The position numbers and the translations under genes were made by a program. From Gautieria morchelliformis (lineage: Eukaryota; Basidiomycota; Agaricomycetes; Gomphales; Gomphaceae), in NCBI GenBank assembly GCA_015179125.1, contig WHVA01000441.1, positions 31,186 through 95,185 of the forward strand: a stretch of 64,000 nucleotides of DNA. Direction: 5' to 3'. Shown here piece by piece: positions 11,142-21,622 of the stretch. Under the pieces are notes generated by a model, which was given only the letters and a program-made list of their open reading frames with translations, was not told the DNA's origin and searched no databases. Each line of letters opens with the position of its first letter. Within the stretch, counting starts at the first letter, position 1.

Positions 11142-11685
11142 TGACTTTGCCGACGTTTGGCAACAATGTGGAGTTTGAAAATGGCTCGTTGTGTAGGTCC
11201 GTAATTGCTAAGCTCCCATCCGAGGGCAATGTTTCTCACGGGGATCGTACGGGTGGGCCAGCAATCTGCAGTTCCTCCATTTAATGGGAATAAATACCGC
11301 CTATGTCCTAGACATGCACTCTCATATCAATTCACAACATTTGCGACCTTTTTCTCCTACATCTCCCCATACAGGCTCGGCTTCTGAGGCGAAAGGAAGA
11401 GTGGGAAGGCACAGCCATGTATCCTCCCGTGCACATCGTTCTCTCTGGTATCGAGGCGACGAGGTCGAGTGCGCGGTTGTCCTCTGGGCGGAAATTGGCG
11501 GGAGTGGCGGGACAGGTGGGTTCAAGTGGTGCGATGGCGGTGTGGTGCTGCGCGGAAAGACGTTTGGTGCTGCGCGGAAAGACGTTGGGTGGCGGCGGAA
11601 GGGCAGGTGCGTAGGACATTCTGTCTGTCACGCCACAGGCGGACGTGCGTGGGAATCGACGTCGATGCTGCGGTAATGCCTTCAG

Positions 11686-11718
11686 GTTGCCCGATAACTG
11701 CTGCAGTTATCGGGCAAC
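11686..11718. repeat. Perfect 15-bp inverted repeat with 3-nt loop
   Basis: Arms gttgcccgataactg and cagttatcgggcaac are exact reverse complements around ctg. It lies about 40 bp upstream of the TATA box of clp1-like copy C, in a segment not present upstream of copies A and B. Confidence 0.95.
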
Positions 11719-11757
11719 ACACGCACGCGAGGCAGCCACAGACGCTGAAACGATACA

Positions 11758-11763
11758 TATAAA
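11758..11763 (+). promoter_or_regulatory. TATA box of clp1-like copy C
   Basis: TATAAA 77 bp upstream of the copy C start codon. The proximal promoter matches copies A and B, but the DNA farther upstream is different and includes the palindrome at 11686-11718. Confidence 0.5.
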
Positions 11764-11834
11764 GATAAATTATGCCAGCCCTCCAAACCGCACAACCGCT
11801 ACCCGCGCCTTCTACGTGAAGCCAGTCTAGCACC

Positions 11835-13010
11835 ATGGTTCTCAGCACTTCTCTGTCTGTTTCGCCTGCCGTCTTCGACAACAAGGAGAACGTGTCTTCA
11901 GATCCTCGCAGAAATGGCGGACGCAACACCCTCGGGATCGAACGGTCCTTGGGAGCTGAATGGTTCGCTGAGGACCTCAGGGAACCATCCAGCTCTCGAG
12001 GACCCTCGGGCGTCCAGCTTTCAAGGCGATACCTGCTGCCGTTCTCGAAGCTGTCGATGCTGACCTGAAGGGGGTCGCCCTGGAGTACCTCCATGCGAAA
12101 CTACAAGGCTTCGGGCTATAGGTCGAAGACGCTCACAGTTAATAAGATAAGTCGTTCTCAATTCGATGATCTCCAGCGACGCAAGTCGCTGGCTTAAATA
12201 CATGGGTAGCTAGTCTAAATATAATTGTAACCTTTGTCTTGAGAAGAACAATGATTCCTTTGTCCTCCTACTGCGCTCCTTATACTCCCTACTCGTACCT
12301 TGTACGCGTCATCGGCTTATATCAGTATGCCGAAGTGCCGGTTTATTCAACACGGCCCCCAGTCATGAGTACTACTCACGTTGCGAAAATAAAAACTTAG
12401 CCGAGCTTATATTTCCGATTCAGATTGCTTGCTGTGGCGGCGAGTACGACGGCGAACCCCCCCCGTGACCGTCTCCCGCGCGAGCTCGAAGTCATCGTCA
12501 ACGGCATCACGGCCGACGCGCCCTCGCACCTGTTCGCGGTATGCGCCCAGCCACCCACACGCATCTCCATCCACCCCGCCCACGCGCTCGTCCTCGCATC
12601 GCACTGCGCGAATCCCTCCCATACTCGAAACCCACGGTCGACCCCGAGGTCGGCAGCACGCTCACTCTCCCCGTCGTCCCCCTCGCTCTGCCAAACCCGG
12701 AGACGTTCCCGATCCTTATGCACTACTTTTACACCAAACGCGGCGACCACCTCCTCGCCTCGTTGCTCCCCATCGCGCCGCGCGACGCGACACAGTCGAT
12801 CAGCTTTCCACGGAGTATGCCGCGACTTTTATGGTGCAGGCGCTCCTCGCCCGCGCGGCCAGGGTGCATGGGCTGTGGAGCAATGTGGCGGCGTTGGGCG
12901 TGTTCGATGACAAATTATGGCGAGGTATTGAGGTGGTGTGGGCGGTATTGTTGGATGCATTGGCTATCAGCACCGGGTCGAGCTGGCGGACGGAGAGCCC
13001 CATGTCGTAG
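11835..13010 (+). pseudogene. Clampless1 (Clp1)-like pseudogene, tandem copy C
   Basis: Begins like copies A and B (MVLSTSLSVSPAVFDNKENV) but lacks about 150 bp of exon 1, losing the basic region and the FPVEDVG block in frame. About 240 bp of unrelated DNA (roughly 12118-12356) interrupts the end of exon 1 between the GGGC and CCCCAGTC bases that are adjacent in the other copies. Exon 2 (from about 12427) has at least two small deletions that shift frame: one after ALVLASHCAN and one in the DATQTLDQL region. The C-terminal ARVHGLWSNVAALGVFD block survives. These breaks together make a functional product unlikely. Confidence 0.88.
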
Positions 13011-13810
13011 CTTTACTGTAATATATATACCCATCAAGCGCATACCAGTATCTTTTAAAATTCTAGTTTCTTATACCCTGCATCCGGAATGTGTTGTACG
13101 CTGCCACGAGAGCACTGCTGTAAGGTTGAAGACACAAACTCCGAAGCAGACTGAAGTCCAAGGTGCGACCTAACAACGTCGAACGTCCAGCGTAAATGGA
13201 GCAACAGGGAGCAGAACGCTCAGAGCCTAGCTCAAACCTGCGAAATATTATGTGCTCGTGCTCGCAGCATATAGCTATCTTCACCAGCTCGACAAGGTTC
13301 TGGCAAGCCACGGCATGCATTCCCTTCAGCTACGATCACCGGCAACACGTACAAAATAAAAGACTACTGCACGACAGTCTCCTCCACCATCCACGTTCCA
13401 GTTCCCTGAACTGACCTACGTTCTCCTGGGACTCGTGGAGCTAGCTAGACGTGCATGGCTACGCCTTGAATTCAGGTGGATTGCATCTTGATGCACGATG
13501 ATTACGGTGGCACAAGGACATTCTGGACAGGCACAGCGAGGAATATGCGCGTCCCCACTCCCAAAAAATAACGCGAGGGAACAGATGCGATTTCTGCATT
13601 GGAGGATCCCATAGCTTGTGGTAGGAAAATGTAAGGCTGGGGTTCGAAAGAGGATATGATTAATTGGGGCGCCAATCGGCCGGGGTATGTCCGCGACAGA
13701 GGCTGGAACGGCACGTTTGACCCTGGGTATCATGGTATAGTGGAGAGATCATGGCGGGGAGGCAGTGGACTGGTAGATCGTCACAGGCGACGATGACTAG
13801 AATGGGTACA

Positions 13811-16800
13811 CTACTGTAGTCGCGGCATGAAGGAGAAGATGTCGGGTAGACTGTTGTCCAAGACTCCAGTGCCCTACAGCAAATAGTTTAGATATGCTCG
13901 TGTACATGCTCACGCAGTTTCTGGGGATAGCGTCAACATACTGATTCTCGACCTATCGCCTAGCACTTACCTCCCGCGATTTCAGCAAAGCGCCACACCT
14001 AGTTGAATGCTCGCTGTCCATCCAGGGACATATCCACACGAGTTCGTCCTCCTCCAACGTCGACTCCTGCTCTTTCACATCCTGCTCGTTCTTCCGCCGC
14101 GCCATTGCCTCGTCCTCCCACTCCTTCACTTCAAGTCTCAATTTCGTATTCTCTACGCCCATGTCCATAAACCTACTCCTCCAGTCTTCCGCCTCCTGTT
14201 TGGCTGCCTCCACTTCCTTCTGTGCCATTGGTAAAAGGGCCGCTTGCCTCCTAACATCGTCTGTCCGCCGAGCTTGACCTGTCAGCAGCTCGATTGTGCC
14301 CGTTGACCGCGTCAGTTCCGTTTCCAACTTGTGGATCTGAGTGGTCCAGAACATCTGTGCTTGCTTGATGCCCGTTGTCGCCTGCTCGCGGAGGCTATCA
14401 TTGTCCCGCTGGAGAGCCCCGATCTCTACAAGCCGTGCCTGGTGCGCATCGGACGCCTGCGTATACAAGTTCCGCAGCATATCCACGTCACTCTCGAGCT
14501 GAGCCTTAGCAAGCTTGAGCTGCTCGTTTTCTTGAAGCGTGTCCTTGAAACGATCCAGATGTACAAAAGACGACGAGGACGCAGTCAAGTCGTCCGCTGT
14601 CGACGCCGCTGCTCGGTCCTCTTGCGACATCTTAGCAGTTCGTTCTTTGCTCAACGCAATGTTAACCTCGTCATATCGTTCATTCGCCACCTCGAGGTCG
14701 CGTTTTAGACGATCGAGCGCCCCCTCTAGCTCAGCCGTACGGGACTGCTGATTCTTCAGTGTCACTTTCAAGAGCTCGATTTCCTCCGATTTACGGTTCA
14801 ACAACCCGAGGGCGTGATTGAGTTCACGAACAGGGGACGCTATCGCCCCTAGCCGGGAGGTGGACCGCTGGGTCAAAGCAGCGTTGGCCTCCAAGGAGTT
14901 GATAAATTCGAGGGAGGAGAAGACAATGGTGGGTCTGTGGGGTTCACGACTATCCAAGGCATCATCAGGTCCAAGTTCATCCGTTCCATCCCGTGCTGGT
15001 TCCCTCTGATCCTCACCAACGCTGTCTATGGAGTGAAGCGCCGACCCATCCCTGCTCGATGGCTTAACCCTCTCTTTAGAGGCCCCTCGAAGTCTCGCTG
15101 AAAACCCTTTCGGAGATTGCGAAGGCAAATACATAACGTCATTTTCTAGGTCCTCACTCTGCTGCAAACCATGACGCCCTTGGACCTGTGACGTCATCCA
15201 AGAGTTTAAAAATGTCAAATTTCAGGGCAGAGGCGAACGCACCTCGCGAGATCCCGCATCCGGAACAATGCCATTTTCTCTTATATCAGCCTCGCTAGCC
15301 TCGTGATATTCGATAAGGTTGGAGGAGAGAGAGCTTGAGATAATATCGCTGAGTAATCTCTGCGCCGGTTTTGATGTTGCAAGCGAGGAATGTCGCGGGC
15401 GCGCTGCCTCTGCAAGTTTAATCCCACGGTGCTGTAACACCTGATCTGATAGAGATGCTTCATAATCTTCAATCGGATCGTGCAAGGCTGAGTCACGCTC
15501 GTTGTCGGGATCACATTGTTGGCCTTGTCGCTGGGAGTAAGCTGGCCTAGTTCTTAACTGAGAATCTATTTGTTCTCGCTGTAGGCCCATGACGGTGCGT
15601 TTTGTAGTTGCCTGGCTCTTATTCGGACTTGGAAACGCGTCGATAGAAGATATTTGAGAGTTGGGTGGCGCAGACCGAGCTTCGGACACATAAGCCTCGA
15701 AATCGGCGGGTGAGATGACAGGAACAGAGGCGAGATCTATTTTTGCCTTTAGTTTGGGAGTTGTGGTAGGCTGCTTGGCGCCTTCCTGCCTATCATGGTC
15801 GTGGCGGAGAGAGAGATTATGTGCAGGAGCGCGAGGTTTGGGCTCGCAGGCCACGAGTGAGGACTGTGTTTCAGCTATGATGGTGTCCGCCCGCCTCCCC
15901 GGCCCCATTAACAAATCACGAGGTGAGGGAAGTGAAGGAGATGAAGAATGATGTTCATTGCGACCTTGCAGTACGATGTCGTCCACATTCATTGGCACCT
16001 CCCCATCATCTAAGTCAAAGCCTCTTCCTTCAACTTCAAGGACGCTGTGCCCCGACGAATGGAACAGATCCGACGGGACATCATTGTCCATAAACTTTCG
16101 CTCTAAGGCGTCCTCATCTGCATCTAAGTCAAAGCCTCTTCCTTCAACTTCAAGGACGCTGTGCCCCGACGAATGGAACAGATCCGACGGGACATCATTG
16201 TCCATAAACTTTCGCTCTAAGGCGTCCTCATCTGACTGTCCAGAATCGTTTTGACCAACATCAGGCTTCCCTCCGTCCCGGGAAGAATGGAGAACTGAAA
16301 GCTTGCGACGCTTGTGCGCAGACCCTGATTCAAAGCTGCCAGCTTCATTAGGCGCCCGGTGAGGCAGTGTTCGTGACGGGGAAGGTATTTCAAGAGGGGC
16401 AGGCTTAGACTCATGTTTGTCGAACTGTTTTTTCTTGCGTGAAGTTCGGCCGCGATCCTTTTTGTGCGGTGGTGCATTCCCTGAGCGCCGTGGTCCAGAT
16501 GAGGAAGCGGCGGCGTCAAGCTCATCTTGATCTCGTAGGACACTGGGACGCGGGGACAACTGTCCTAAAGGACACCAATTCAGCTTCGTCGTATGAGTCT
16601 GGAGAAACTGATATACCGTCACGTTGGTTCGCGACCCCCTTGCGTTTCTTCAGCTGAGGGACATCTTCTGTCACAAACTCCGTTTCGGAATTGCCTTCCG
16701 GCGGGTAGCTTTCTCGTGGCCGTTTCTTGTGGCGGTATATCTCGATCACTGGACTCACTTTGCCACTATGGACATCCATGCGTTGTCTCGAGGGACCCGC

Positions 16801-17241
16801 AATAGCCGCTGAATTGTGAGTGGATGATGAGGATCCTGTATTGTCCCTCGACTTGCCTCCTTTACGCGAAGTAAGGGGCTTGGGATCGTAGGAATCTGGG
16901 GGTTCTACTCGTGACTGTCCGCTAATCCCCACAAACACTCACTGACCATCGCCCTTACTTGTGCGCTTCTTCGTCCGAGCCTTGGCCTTCTTAGCTTTCG
17001 TAAGCTTCCATTCGTAAATCAAATCATCCGTGCAGTCAGGCTTTGGTACCCAAGACGGGTCCCAGGGCTTTCCGGTGTCTGGATCGGTACCTTCCCATTT
17101 CACCAGGTATCTCTTCTTGTCCTCCTTCACTATTTCCAGAACATTCCACAACGTTTCGTTATCATCCGGACCTGGTTCAAATTGTGTGTTGTACTCGGGA
17201 ACATCTACTGGGGTCGACGCATGAGTGAGCGGCGAGGACAT
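13811..17241 (-). CDS. Chromodomain and coiled-coil protein, near full length (module 3)
   Basis: Predicted nuclear protein, 1,067 residues if five exons are joined: 17241-16943, 16921-16617, 16564-15243, 15185-13971 and 13873-13811. The N-terminal chromodomain (residues about 30-80) shows WNVLEIVKEDKKRYLVKWEG and the aromatic WDPSWVPKPDC, so binding to methylated lysine or another chromatin ligand is plausible. A basic KKAKARTKK stretch, a long Ser/Pro-rich disordered middle with an in-frame 38-residue tandem duplication, and a coiled coil of about 250 residues (from SEEIELLKVTLKNQQ) follow. The C-terminus has a CPW...CGALLKSRE element. Odd: exon 1 meets an in-frame TGA at 16941-16939; it is removed only if a 21-nt GTGAGT...TTAG intron is spliced. 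The last exon is uncertain. The specific function is not recognised. Confidence 0.68.
16007..16234 (-). repeat. 114-bp in-frame tandem duplication in the chromodomain gene
   Basis: Two adjacent copies of 114 bp (38 codons) with no mismatch that I can see. Each encodes the acidic stretch DEDALERKFMDNDVPSDLF followed by HSSGHSVLEVEGRGFDLD. Confidence 0.95.
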
Positions 17242-17984
17242 TGCACAATGAGGGAGGAATTTTGGTTCCGCGGCGCCTGGCGTACAGAAAAAAGATTTAC
17301 TTACATAATTATATATAATTATTACTAGTATATTTCTTGTACTGCACTTAGTATCCCAATGATTTCGATTACTTATAGGACCTAGCAGTGTATTATTTCT
17401 AGAATTTGTGAATTCCAGCTATATATATATTATGTACTTACAAAATTAGGTGTAATCCTGACTGCGCAGTCTGGTAAGTTTTTGTTATTTTTTTTTCTGA
17501 TCATTTTATTTGATCTCAGGTCAGACTGTCTAAGGTGTTCGTTACATCTTCCTACATAGACCTAGGCCGAGTCTTTCTCCTCGCTCCCCGGGACTCCTGC
17601 GTCGCGCGAGCGACTACAACGACGACGGGGCCACCGCCAGCCAGTCTCAGCAGGTGTTTACCGCCCCACGCTGAGTTCGAGATAAGGTAAGTTCCTTCTA
17701 CACGGACCTCTGTGGTATCGTGCCAGTGGTTCTGACTTTGTAGCAGTTCGTTGATCACTTGGATTCCGACATTGCTCAGGCTGTGAGCGTTGAGCTCACC
17801 ATCAACGGAGTTCTTCTACTCGGGAAATCGTTGGCAAGACTGCCGGACCACGAATCATTTCGAGGCCCTTCGTTGTCGAGTCTATGTTTGAGCGCGTTAC
17901 CTGAACAGATAGGTATATATAATCCAAAGCCCGTCGTTATTATACAGATTCCAAGGGCCTTCATAAAACATACAGGATTCAAAT
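17242..17984. other. Intergenic region, AT-rich
   Basis: Holds the promoter side of the chromodomain gene and the 3' flank of the carboxylase gene. Around 17290-17480 it is strikingly AT-rich for this neighbourhood. No gene supported. Confidence 0.5.
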
Positions 17985-20967
17985 TCAAGGCCGTGTTGTG
18001 TCGAATTCGATTTCAACCAACTCCTTTCCCTCTTCCACCATTTCCCCCTTATGGCAACCGATACTCTTGATTGTTCCAGCGCCATCGGCTCTGAGCACAG
18101 TTTCGGTCTTCATGCTCTCAAGAATGACGATAGCCTGCCCAATCTCTACCCTGTCTCCAATATCAACCTTAACTTCAACTACGAGACTAGGCATAGGGGC
18201 CCTGACACCCCCCTTCGCAGCATTCGATACGGCTTTGCCTTTCTCCTGTAACCACGTAGGAGCTGGGAGTACAAGTGTCGTCTTACGACCATGATAGAAG
18301 ATATGTAGGCGCTCCGCGATAGAAGTAGACGCAGATGAATTGGGAGGCGGCATTGGAGGAGCCGGTTGCGAAACAATCGTCGTGCGCAGCTTCGCGCCAT
18401 CGAGGGTAGACAACAACGTGGAAGCATCCGCAAGCGACGCGGGGATCGAGGTAAATACAACCTCTCCAGTGGGAGATGATACGGTGACGTCAAAAGTACC
18501 AGATGATGTAGTGATAGTGCGGACGGTCGTTTGGAGTGGGGACAAATCCGTCTGAAGCGTAATGAGCCGTTCATAGTGTTCACCTCCAAACCTTCTAGCA
18601 CCCAGGGAAATCCACGGTGAATTTCGTGCCCCAATTGAAGGACGGTCTCTTAATGCCAAATAGACGGCAGCGAGAGCAAAAATCTCGGCAGGTGTCTTGG
18701 TAAGGTCGGGAAACAGTTCCGCGTTGTGTTTCTAATTCAAGCGTCATGAGTACATGTCCAAAACCAGGGGGAGACCGAACATACGGTAATGAAACCAGTC
18801 TCGACTTCGCCATCAATAAACGCCTTGTGACTGGCCAAGCTGTTGAGAAACTCAATATTCGTGGATACACCAACCACTTGATATTCCTCCAGTGCCTTCC
18901 GAAGCACACGGAGAGCTTCTGTCCGATCTCTACCTCGGGTCACTACCTTTGAGATCATGGGATCATAGTGAACTTCAATATTGGCTCCTTGCTCAAATCC
19001 TTGCTCCAAACGTAAGTTTTCGGCAGGAGCCGGGGTCGAGAGATGCAGAAGAGGCCCAACGTCAGGCAAGAAGGCATTCCGTGGATTCTCGGCATAAATC
19101 CGTGCCTCAAAGGCATGACCTGACAGAGGAATCTCGGATTGGGAGAGAGGGAGTGGATTTCCTGCCGCTACCTGTGAGAAAGTAAGTCTATCCACATGAA
19201 GCTTCGATGAAGAGGTTGACTTCCCTCAAGTTGCCATTCTACAAGGTCCTGTCCAGTAATCATCTCCGTCACAGGGTGCTATAATATTTTGGAGTTGATG
19301 GCTGAGATTGCAACCTAAGGCCTCACCTCTACTTGAAGACGTGTGTTCCTGGAAAACATTATCAGAGACGAGACAACTATTGTAAATCATACTCCGTTAC
19401 ATTTCCATAAAGTAGAATTCCTGCGTGTCGTTGTCAAAAATAAATTCCACAGTGCCCGCACCAACATAATCAACGGCTTTGGCCGCGGCGACGGCTTTAG
19501 CACTCAAGTCCGCCCGTGTTTCTTCGGAGAGGCCGGGTGCCGGAGCCTAGAGGGGAATGAATATAGGGATAGAAGGTAACTTGACAGCTGCAACCTGCCT
19601 CCTCGATGATCTTCTGGTGCCTCCGCTGAACCGAGCAATCTCTCTCCCATAGACTAACTACATTCCCCATCATATCCCCGAACACCTGAACCTCCACATG
19701 ACGCGGGCGCTCGATATATGTCTCGACGAGCACTCGGTCGTCTCCAAAGGCTTTCATTGACTCTCTTCGAGCAGATTCTAAAGCCTCGGGGAATTCTTCC
19801 GCGGACCGAACAATGCGCATACCCTTACCACCACCACCAAGAACGGCTTTGATCAGTACAGGATATCCCATAGTTGACGCAACAGAAAGTAACGCCTCAG
19901 TAGACTGGGATTCTCCGTGATATCCAGGGACGCATGGCACGTCAGCGGCTACAAACAGTTAGGGATCGAAGCGTCAAACATGGCTGAACAAACCTAGCAT
20001 TATATCCTTGGACTCGCTGTAAGCTACGTTGGTCTCACAATTAATGTGCCTCGATATAGAATAATCTTTTACCTCTTTGACCCCATGCTCCGGATAGCAC
20101 TCGCTGGTGGACCAATAAACACAATGCCTTCTGAGGCGAGTTTTTCGGCAAAGGTAGCATTTTCGCTCAAAAACCCGTAACTTTTCTGATATGAAGACAC
20201 CTGTGGTTAACCATATATATGAACTCACCCAGGATGAAGGGCCTGAATACACCAGTAAGTGACGTTAAGGACATTGTCCAGGGGTGGAAACAACCTGTGC
20301 ACCAGTTATATGAGCGATGCGTATAATTTTATCTGCTCTGAGCTGTGGGATATACTCAGTACCAGGAGAAAACGATAGACGACATGCATACATAACTCTC
20401 GGTTGAGGGTGCTGGCCCGATACAATATGCTTCATCTGCCTGTGTGTAAGACTCAGGGGATGAAAAGTGCAGATGTATTTATCAATCACACCATTCGAAC
20501 ATGCAGGGCATTGTTGTCAACCTCGCTGTATATAGCTACAGTCTTTATACCGAGTCTTTTTGCGGTGCGTATAACTCGGCACGCGATCTCACCCCTATAG
20601 TTTCAGAAATATAATAAAAACTCCGTGGAAAACTACTTATGCCGCGCACCTGTTGGCTACCAATATTTTGTCAAACAGGGGTTTGCGCTTGAGGGGTTTC
20701 AACGTAGGTTTGGGTACTGTCGATACAAGCAGTTTATAACTGAAAATGATTTTGACCATCTCACCAACCTTGGACAAAGCCACGGGTTGGGAAATGCGGT
20801 AATTTCCTTCTTGAATCGCTTTGTGAAACGATTCCCTGTGTAAGGCTGGGGATGGCATGAGTGTTACGCGAGACGACCCTGGTAGATGCTGGCTTGATGC
20901 TACAGATTGAATCGATGTATAAACCTCTTGGTGGTCTACCAGCCTGTGCGGAAGCCTTTAGAAGCAT
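17985..20967 (-). CDS. 3-methylcrotonyl-CoA carboxylase, biotin-carrying alpha subunit (mitochondrial)
   Basis: ATP-dependent biotin carboxylase plus biotin carrier subunit of the leucine catabolic enzyme. Fourteen exons can be read in phase. The N-terminus from [15 protein letters not shown] is basic and poor in acidic residues, fitting a mitochondrial presequence. Then come [39 protein letters not shown], the ATP-grasp loop [66 protein letters not shown] and at the C-terminus the biotin site [12 protein letters not shown]. Exons as short as 14 nt (20242-20229, ALHPG), 22 and 23 nt occur. Two odd donors: GC at 19598 after IIEE, and GG instead of GT at 19224 after EWQLE, which may impair splicing. 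Subunit assignment over propionyl- or acetyl-CoA carboxylase rests on layout and the ESMKTE biotin site. Confidence 0.88.
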
Positions 20968-21364
20968 TGGTGACTCAGGAGGTTTCAGAGTTGTTCAGAT
21001 CAGAACAGTGATGGATCTCCGCTGAGCGTGACGTCACGCTACCAGTGTGGCTCGGCGCCGAGCCTGCTCCCGTTATGTAAGGTACATTGTGATGGAAAAA
21101 GTTCCGGCGCAGGCAACTCCAATCCCCTTTTCATTTATGAAGTCGCCCATTTTGTTTAGTGAGCATCTTGTTCAGCGACAGCATCTTGAAAGCGACACCA
21201 AATTCTATAATGTATACGTAGAATCGCTCACAGATTGAACAGCCCATAGGTGCGGGTATAGTTGTACATCCATCCTATCTATACCGTCCAGGTCATGTCA
21301 ACCAGGACCATGTACGTCAAACACCTATACCATTTTGCAACCCGTGGAGGCTACTTAGCCATTA
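20968..21364. other. Intergenic region upstream of the carboxylase gene
   Basis: Promoter side of the carboxylase and 3' flank of the peroxidase gene. No gene or RNA feature recognised. Confidence 0.45.
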
Positions 21365-21622
21365 CCAAGAAATCTTCATTCGCTCCTCTTGACCTTTTCC
21401 CATGACGGGTCAACGCTGAGGAAAACTCTCAACACCGTGCTACCGAACCTCCCCATTGTCAAACCCATTCCAGAACGGAATTTTGTCGACCATCCAAGAA
21501 ATCTTCATTCTTCCTTCTTGACCTTTTTCCATGACGGGTCAATGCCGAGGAGAACTCTCAACACCGTGCTATTGAACGTCCCCATTGTCAAACCCATTCG
21601 AGAACGGAATTTTGTCGACCAG
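21365..21622 (-). repeat. 129-bp tandem duplication of the peroxidase gene 3' end
   Basis: Two adjacent, diverged copies (21494-21622 inside the gene, 21365-21493 downstream). The inner copy encodes the final codons from about DWSTKFRSRMGLTMG to the stop; the outer one repeats the same coding-like sequence beyond the stop with scattered substitutions. Confidence 0.88.
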
